A stretch of DNA of 64,000 nucleotides from Ancalomicrobiaceae bacterium S20 (GTDB lineage Bacteria > Pseudomonadota > Alphaproteobacteria > Rhizobiales > Ancalomicrobiaceae): contig CP158568.1 in the NCBI GenBank assembly GCA_040269895.1, positions 3,504,716 through 3,568,715 on the forward strand. The letters are read 5' to 3'. Under the pieces are notes generated by a model. It was not told the DNA's origin. It ran no database searches and saw only the letters and a list, made by a program, of their open reading frames with translations. This document shows positions 58,773-64,000 of the stretch, piece by piece. Position numbers and translations under genes: made by a program. Within the stretch, counting starts at the first letter, position 1; the number at the start of each line of letters is the position of its first letter.

Positions 58773-60184
58773 CACGCCTCCAAAGCCTGAAGGCCACGGA
58801 ATAGATAGACCTTGTCGGCGCCGAAATCGTAGTCCGGCTCCTCCCAGGCGATCATCTTGCCGGGGTTGAGCAACCCCTTCGGATCGGCCTCGCGCTTGAA
58901 GGCGAGCTGGACCGGGTCCGACTGCTTCATGCCGCCCTCCTCGAGCGTATAGCGGTGTGGATTGAACACCGGACAGCCGTTGTCCTCGTGGATCCTGATG
59001 ATCTCCTCCAGCCGCTCTTCGGTGGTGTAGCGCACGATCGGCAGGCCGAAGCAGGTTACGTTCCCGTCGAAACGCACGAATTCGAGGTGACCCGGCACTT
59101 CGTCGCCGAGGATGGCGGTGACCTTCTCCAGCCGTTCGAGCTGATGCGGATAGGGATAGAGCGTCTGCAGATAGGTGATGCTCGGATCGACGCGAAGCCC
59201 GCGCAACGTGGTGTGGTTCCAGGCCAGTTCGTAGGCCGGCGGCAGGCCGCGCCGCTCGTCCTCGCCGGCACGATCGGATCGGAACAGCACGCTCGCCCGG
59301 CTGTCGCGCCCGACGAGCGTCATCAGCGCCGACAGCGCCTGCCGGGCGACCATGATCACGACCATCGACTGGTCGCGGCGGACGTAGCGCTGATGGCGCA
59401 GGAAATAGTCGTGCGGCACCGGCGCGGCGATCACGCCGAGCTCCTTGAGCAGGATGCCGTCCTCGGCGCCGAGCGCGTTGGCGAAACGCGCGGCGTCCAT
59501 GAACCGGTCGAAGCCGAGTAGGACGTCGACCCAGTCGTAGGCCGGCGCGAGCGGCACCTCGACGCGGGTGATGACGCCGTTGGTGCCGTAGGCATGAGCG
59601 ACCTTGGCGAGGTCGTCGCCGGTCAGATCGAGCACGCGCGGGGTACTCTCCAGCGTGACGACCCGCGCGGAGACGATGTTTCCGAGGTCGCGCAGGCCGC
59701 CCCAGCGGATCGAGCCGACGCCACCCGAGCCGCCGGCGATGAAGCCGCCGATCGTGGCGCTGCGATAGGTCGAGGGATGCAGCCTGAGTTCCTGCCGGCT
59801 GTCGGCGATGGTGACCTGATCGATCTCCGACATGATCGCGCCGGCATCGGCCGTCACGGTGCCGTTGCCGATCGCGCCGACGCCGCGCAGTTCGGCGAGG
59901 CTCAGGATCAGACCGCCGGAGAGCGGCATTGCCTGGCCGTAATTGCCGGTGCCGGCGCCGCGCACCGTCACCGGCACCTCGTGGGCATAGGCTTCGGCGA
60001 GCACCCGGACCACCTCGTCCTCGGAGGTCGGGCTGACGACCAGATCGCCGGTGACATGTTCGAGCTGCCGCTTCAGAACCGGCGAATACCAGAAGAAATC
60101 CCGGCTCTTCTGCTTCACGATGGCGGGATTGTCTTCGATCCTGATCCCGGCGAGCGACCGCTTCAGACCTTCGACGTCGGGCAT
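58772..60184 (-). CDS. FAD-binding oxidoreductase (GlcD/D-lactate dehydrogenase-like, PCMH fold)
   Basis: 470 residues from ATG 60184; earlier in-frame ATGs fall in the gap and the upstream gene. The FAD domain has VSPTSEDEVVRVLAEAYAHE, VTVRGAGTGNYGQAMPLSGG (pyrophosphate loop) and STYRSATIGGFIAGGSGGVG. The C-terminus ends with EADPKGLLNPGKMIAWEEPD, the common LNPGK-type motif. It should oxidise a hydroxy-acid or related substrate. It sits 43 bases after the amidohydrolase gene and overlaps the 85-residue gene. Confidence 0.88.
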   Translation of the reverse strand: MPDVEGLKRSLAGIRIEDNPAIVKQKSRDFFWYSPVLKRQLEHVTGDLVVSPTSEDEVVRVLAEAYAHEVPVTVRGAGTGNYGQAMPLSGGLILSLAELRGVGAIGNGTVTADAGAIMSEIDQVTIADSRQELRLHPSTYRSATIGGFIAGGSGGVGSIRWGGLRDLGNIVSARVVTLESTPRVLDLTGDDLAKVAHAYGTNGVITRVEVPLAPAYDWVDVLLGFDRFMDAARFANALGAEDGILLKELGVIAAPVPHDYFLRHQRYVRRDQSMVVIMVARQALSALMTLVGRDSRASVLFRSDRAGEDERRGLPPAYELAWNHTTLRGLRVDPSITYLQTLYPYPHQLERLEKVTAILGDEVPGHLEFVRFDGNVTCFGLPIVRYTTEERLEEIIRIHEDNGCPVFNPHRYTLEEGGMKQSDPVQLAFKREADPKGLLNPGKMIAWEEPDYDFGADKVYLFRGLQALEA

Positions 60185-60227
60185 TGCACAGGCTCTCCCT
60201 TGAACCGGCCCCGTTCGGGCGCGGCAT

Positions 60228-61586
60228 TCACATGAGGTCGTCGAGTTCCCGGTAGTCGGGCAGGGTCCGGTCGATCGCGGCACCGGCGCGCAGGACGACG
60301 CGGTCGGCCTGCGGCCGCGACAGGAATTCCGAATAGGTGCGCGCGCGGAACAGCACGAGGTCGGCGGGGCCGCCGACGCGGATGCGGCCGCACGCGTGCA
60401 AATGCATCATCGCGGCCGGCGTCGCCGTCACCGCCTCCGGCCAGTCGCCGAACGGGTGATCCAGATGGGCGATGCGCACCGCCTCGCGGAACACTTCGAC
60501 CATGTCGAGGTCGCCATAGGCGTAGAACGGGTCGCGGGTGTTGTCGGAGGCGACCGAGACCGGAATGCCGCGGGCGCGCATCTCGTGCAGCAGCGTCACG
60601 CCGCGCCAGCGCGGGGTGCGGCCGGCGAGGCGATCCTGCAGGTACATGTTGCACATCGGCAGCGAGACGACGCCGATCCCGGCCTCGGCCACCAGATCGA
60701 GCGTCCGGTCGGCCTCTTCCTCCGGCTGCCGCGCCAGCGAACAGCAGTGGCCGACCACGATCCGACCTTCGAAGCCGTGCCGGATCGCGGCCTCGGCGAT
60801 GGCGTGGAGCGAACGCGCGGTCGGATCGGCGGTCTCGTCGACATGGAAATCGAGATCGAGCCCATGCTCGATCGCGTGGCCGAACATGCGATCGAGGCCG
60901 GCTTCGAGTTCGGGCACCATGTAGGTGACGGCGCCGAGCACCGAACCGGTGCGGCGGACCTCGCCGGCTACGTCCTCGAAGGCGATCGCGTCGGCCGCCA
61001 TGTCGATCGGGATCAGCGAGGAGGCCTGCAGCTCGATGCGCCCGGCCCAGGCCTCGCGCAGATCCTCGAACACCGGGAAGGTGATCCGGTGCTGCGGCGG
61101 CAGCGCGTCGATATGGGTGCGCAACGCCTTGGTGCCGTGGGCGAAGGCCGAGCGCAGGGCGAAGTCCATGCGGCGGCGGATGTCCGTCGCCGACCAGTTC
61201 GCCTCGCGATCGGCGCGGACCGCCAGCAGCGCGCCCATGAAGGTGCCGTCCGGGTTCGGCCTGCGCGGCCAGATATGGCCCTTGTCGATATGCGTGTGCA
61301 GGTCGACGAAGCAGGGCCAGACCATGCCGCCGTCGAGGTCGACCGTCGGCAAGCCGTCCTCCACGGCCGCGCCCGCCGGCGTGATGCGCCGGATCACGCC
61401 GGCTTCGACCAGGATGTCGAGCCGGACGAGCCCGTTCGGATCGGGCGCCAGTGGCCCCGCGATGCCGCCGGCTTCGACCAGGGCCGCCGCGACCGTGACC
61501 CCACGGAGCCAATAGGCACCGCCGGCCGCCGCGAGCTGCGCCGGGATCGAGGGCGGGATCTGCGCCGGTACCTCGGGATGCGCCAT
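60228..61586 (-). CDS. Cytosine deaminase-like amidohydrolase (CodA family)
   Basis: 452 residues from ATG 61586, with GAGAGGAAG upstream. Metal ligands of the CodA branch are visible: His pair in CFVDLHTHIDKGHIWPRRP, His in LDFHVDETADP, His in IVVGHCCSLA and Asp in SVASDNTRDPFYAYGDLDM, which closely resembles cytosine/isoguanine deaminases (LASDNVRDPF... type). It deaminates or hydrolyses a cyclic nitrogen compound. First gene of the operon with the FAD oxidoreductase. No permease is adjacent. Confidence 0.87.
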   Translation of the reverse strand: MAHPEVPAQIPPSIPAQLAAAGGAYWLRGVTVAAALVEAGGIAGPLAPDPNGLVRLDILVEAGVIRRITPAGAAVEDGLPTVDLDGGMVWPCFVDLHTHIDKGHIWPRRPNPDGTFMGALLAVRADREANWSATDIRRRMDFALRSAFAHGTKALRTHIDALPPQHRITFPVFEDLREAWAGRIELQASSLIPIDMAADAIAFEDVAGEVRRTGSVLGAVTYMVPELEAGLDRMFGHAIEHGLDLDFHVDETADPTARSLHAIAEAAIRHGFEGRIVVGHCCSLARQPEEEADRTLDLVAEAGIGVVSLPMCNMYLQDRLAGRTPRWRGVTLLHEMRARGIPVSVASDNTRDPFYAYGDLDMVEVFREAVRIAHLDHPFGDWPEAVTATPAAMMHLHACGRIRVGGPADLVLFRARTYSEFLSRPQADRVVLRAGAAIDRTLPDYRELDDLM

Positions 61587-61824
61587 GTCTTCCTCTCGCT
61601 TTCGGCTCGGGACTAACGCAAACGGCATGCCATGCGCGGACGGCGGCAGCGCGCAGCGAAACGGCCCCCGGCTGATCGGACCGCTTCGCCCCACCGCAGC
61701 CGCGCCGCGGTGCGACAGGACATCCGATTCGGGCCGCACAGCCTAACGTACGGTCATGCGCCATGTCGCGGACACGCCTGACGCACAGAATAAGTGCACC
61801 GCGCCGCGCTCTCGCACCAGAGGT

Positions 61825-63153
61825 TCAGACCACCTTCGTGCGCGGCGCCGGCGCCAGAAGCGGCTCGAGCGCCGCGAGGACGCGGAACAGGTCGGCGTCG
61901 CGGCCGCGCCGGCCGACGACCATGAGCCCGACCGGCAACGGCTGGCCGAGCTCGATCGGCAACGACGCCGCGGGCAGATCGAGGAAGTTGAAGGTCGAGG
62001 GATTGCGCAGCGCCAGCAGATTGACGCGATTGAACAGGTCGACGTCGGCCTCGAGCGGCGCGATCGGCGGCGCCACCATCGGCACCGTCGGGGCGACGAC
62101 CGCATCGAAATCCGCCACCGCGGCGTCGGCGAGGCGCTTGGCCTCCTCGCGGCGGCGCTGCATGCCGACGTAGACCGAGGCCGGGATTTCGGTGCCGCGC
62201 CGGATGCGGGCGAGCACGCGGGCATCGAAGTCGGACGCGCGCGTGTCAAGCGTGTCGCGGTGGATATAGGCCGCCTCGGCGGCGGCGATCGTGCCGTTCG
62301 ACTGGATCTGCCCCGGCAGCGTCGTCACCGCCTCGAGATCAACATCGACGACACGCGCTCCCGCCGCCGCGAGACGCGCGAGGCCGGCTTCGATCGCGGG
62401 ACCGACGACGTCGTCGAGCTCGGCGAACAGGAAGCCGCGCATCACGCCGATCCGGAGCCCGGCCACGGGCAGCGCCTCGAGCCGGCTCGGCGCGAGGCCG
62501 GCGAGCACCGCATCGGTCGCGTGCGCCAGCGCCACCGAACGGGTCAGCGGACCGATGGTGTCGAGCGAGAAGGAGAGCGGAAACGCGCCCTCGGTCGGCA
62601 CGCGACCCTGGCTCGGCTTGTAGCCGACCAGGCCGTTGAAGGCCGAGGGAATGCGGATCGAGCCGCCAGTATCGGAGCCGATCGCGACATCGACCCAGCC
62701 ATGCCCGGCCGAGACGCCGGCGCCCGACGAGGAGCCGCCCGGGGCGCGGGTGGGGTCGGCGACGCAGCCGGGCGTGCCGGTGTGCGGATTGAGGCCGAGG
62801 CCGGAATAGGCGTATTCCGACATGGTCGTGCGCCCGATGATCACCGCGCCGGCGGCGCGCAGCCGCTGCACGACCGGCGCGTCCTCGGCGGCCGGCGGAG
62901 CGGCACGGCTGATGATGGAGCCGGCGGCGGTCGGCTCGCCGCGCACGTCGAGCAGATCCTTGATCGAGACGATGACGCCGTCGAGCGGTCCGAGCGTATG
63001 GCCGAAGGCACGGCGCTGATCGGCGGCCGCAGCGGCGGCACGGGCTTCGTCCGGGTAGAGCTTGGTGAAAGTGCGCTGGGCCTCGGGACCGGCGGCTTCG
63101 ATCGCGGCCAGCGCCGCCTCGACCCGATCCGTCACGCTCGTCCGTCCGCCCAT
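61825..63153 (-). CDS. Amidase-signature family hydrolase
   Basis: 442 residues from ATG 63153, preceded by GAAGGGAAG. The Ser-cisSer-Lys catalytic triad of the family is visible: Lys in GVIVSIKDLLDVRGEPT, first Ser in RAPGGSSSGAGVSAGHG and nucleophile in IGSDTGGSIRIPSAFNGLVG. Substrate range is broad (amides, carbamoyl compounds, biuret-like molecules). It lies 238 bases upstream of the amidohydrolase on the same strand; that gap has no gene and could hold a promoter. An association with the operon is plausible. Confidence 0.9.
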   Translation of the reverse strand: MGGRTSVTDRVEAALAAIEAAGPEAQRTFTKLYPDEARAAAAAADQRRAFGHTLGPLDGVIVSIKDLLDVRGEPTAAGSIISRAAPPAAEDAPVVQRLRAAGAVIIGRTTMSEYAYSGLGLNPHTGTPGCVADPTRAPGGSSSGAGVSAGHGWVDVAIGSDTGGSIRIPSAFNGLVGYKPSQGRVPTEGAFPLSFSLDTIGPLTRSVALAHATDAVLAGLAPSRLEALPVAGLRIGVMRGFLFAELDDVVGPAIEAGLARLAAAGARVVDVDLEAVTTLPGQIQSNGTIAAAEAAYIHRDTLDTRASDFDARVLARIRRGTEIPASVYVGMQRRREEAKRLADAAVADFDAVVAPTVPMVAPPIAPLEADVDLFNRVNLLALRNPSTFNFLDLPAASLPIELGQPLPVGLMVVGRRGRDADLFRVLAALEPLLAPAPRTKVV

Positions 63154-63276
63154 CGACCGCTTCCCTTCTGCTGGCATCTCGCGAGGCGCCGAAGGTAGAG
63201 GCCCAGGCGGCCGTACGGAAGCCTCGACCTTGCACGAAATGCCGTCATTCGGATGCGCGCGCTGCATGCGAGCTGG

Positions 63277-63960
63277 TCAGGCGGGATGAACGGCCCGGAA
63301 CGCCTGCATGTGGAAGCGGATCTGTTCGGGGCTCTGCTCTTGTGCGGGGCGGACCGGGCAGGCCCGGCGCGCGCGGCATCCCGCCTCCATGCAATCCCGG
63401 CCGGCCGGGACGGCGAGGTGGCGGGCGCAGGCGGCGACATCGAAGCCGCCGGGCTGGTAGGCCCCGACCGGGCAGGCGTGGAGACAGGGTCGATCGATGC
63501 AGCCCGAGCAGGGCGAGGGACGATCGGCGCGCACCGGCACATCGATCGTCTCGGCGAAGGCGAGCGCGCCGCGCCAGCTGTGCCAAAGGCCATGATCCGG
63601 GTGGATCAGAAGCCCGAGCGGCGACGGCGCGACCGGCTCGGCTCGCGCGGCCCAGCGCTGGAACGGCCACCAGGGCGGGCCGCCGAACGGATAGAGCGCC
63701 CGCGCGCCGAGGTCCGCCGCGAGCGCGTCGATCACGCGGGCCGACCAGCGATCGAGCGGATCGGGCTTGCCGTCCGAGGCTTCCGGCGCGACCAGGAACC
63801 GATCGAAGCCGCGACCGCCGACCGTGCCGAGCAGGATCAGCGTCGCGGCCGGACGGCCATCGGCGAGCATCGGCAGACCGTCGGCCTCGGAAACGGAGAA
63901 GCCGCCGCGGGCGACGAGGCCGACGGCCTCCGCCCCGGCGGCGATGCTGGCATAGTCCAT
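63277..63960 (-). CDS. 4Fe-4S ferredoxin-like protein
   Basis: 227 residues from ATG 63960, close to the window edge but apparently complete. An N-terminal domain of about 140 residues resembles the catalytic-fold part of QueG-like proteins (AADLGARALYPFGGPPWWPF; HPDHGLWHSWRGALAFAETI). A C-terminal Cys-rich part follows with CSGCIDRPCLHACPVGAY and CMEAGCRARRACPV, enough for one or two 4Fe-4S clusters. Function is not established. It precedes the amidase by 123 bases on the same strand. Confidence 0.8.
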   Translation of the reverse strand: MDYASIAAGAEAVGLVARGGFSVSEADGLPMLADGRPAATLILLGTVGGRGFDRFLVAPEASDGKPDPLDRWSARVIDALAADLGARALYPFGGPPWWPFQRWAARAEPVAPSPLGLLIHPDHGLWHSWRGALAFAETIDVPVRADRPSPCSGCIDRPCLHACPVGAYQPGGFDVAACARHLAVPAGRDCMEAGCRARRACPVRPAQEQSPEQIRFHMQAFRAVHPA

Positions 63961-64000
63961 AGGTCTTCGCCGCTCCCGCGCGCCGCCGACGGCGGCGCTC

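Noticed and set aside
58515-60227. 570-residue open frame across the FAD oxidoreductase and small gene
   Set aside because: It is the small gene's frame extended upstream through the FAD gene, off-frame and Arg-rich. The real small gene begins at ATG 58772.

Overview
The window is a stretch of a very G+C-rich chromosome from an alphaproteobacterium, most likely Hyphomicrobiales (Rhizobiales). This rests on content, not on a phylogenetic marker: a GlpV-type glycerol-binding protein, a rhizobial heme-uptake set with an IsdG-type heme oxygenase and a possible Irr-like palindrome, several Liv/Ugp/NitT-type ABC importers, and tightly packed operons with ATGA, GTGA or TGATG junctions. I see no rRNA, tRNA, insertion sequence, phage gene or CRISPR array.

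Layout. 1-1107: the 3' end of a glycerol-type ABC binding-protein gene and its terminator. 1575-15150: one chemotaxis cluster on the + strand: an MCP-like cytoplasmic protein with a degenerate signalling tip, STAS protein, CheY, CheA, CheW, three tandem chemoreceptors, second CheW, CheR, CheB. 15178-19337 (-): a Ugp-like carbohydrate/glycerol-phosphate ABC importer. 19809-25310 (+): a NitT/TauT-type importer with a Tat-exported binding protein, a nitrilase-superfamily hydrolase and an amidohydrolase. 25581-32149: heme acquisition, with hutX, an IsdG-type oxygenase and a TonB-dependent receptor on -, and hmuUVT divergently on +. 32331-36783: YgiQ radical SAM protein, a LysR regulator and a divergent MFS exporter. 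37133-42129 (-): branched-chain amino acid type importer livK-H-MG-F with a LivM-LivG fusion. 42414-46167: choline sulfatase, then a GntR regulator with mannonate dehydratase. 46196-47176: a DMT permease. 47334-57911: an amino-sugar locus, with nagK-gntR-SIS-nagA-oxidoreductase on - and murQ plus a four-gene sugar ABC importer on +, diverging from an AT-rich control region. 57932-61586 (-): a compact four-gene operon (cytosine-deaminase-like amidohydrolase, FAD oxidoreductase, an unknown 85-residue protein, flavodoxin-fold reductase), preceded by an amidase and a 4Fe-4S protein.

The genes fit a motile heterotroph that senses and scavenges diverse solutes: glycerol(-phosphate), amino acids, peptidoglycan or chitin amino sugars, hexuronates, choline sulfate, N-containing small molecules and heme.

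A striking feature is that five otherwise well-conserved genes (ugpB-like, hutX, livMG, the SIS isomerase and nagK) carry six apparent small indels, mostly in GC-repeat or short homopolymer runs. These look more like assembly or sequencing errors than pseudogenes, but that must be resolved from reads.
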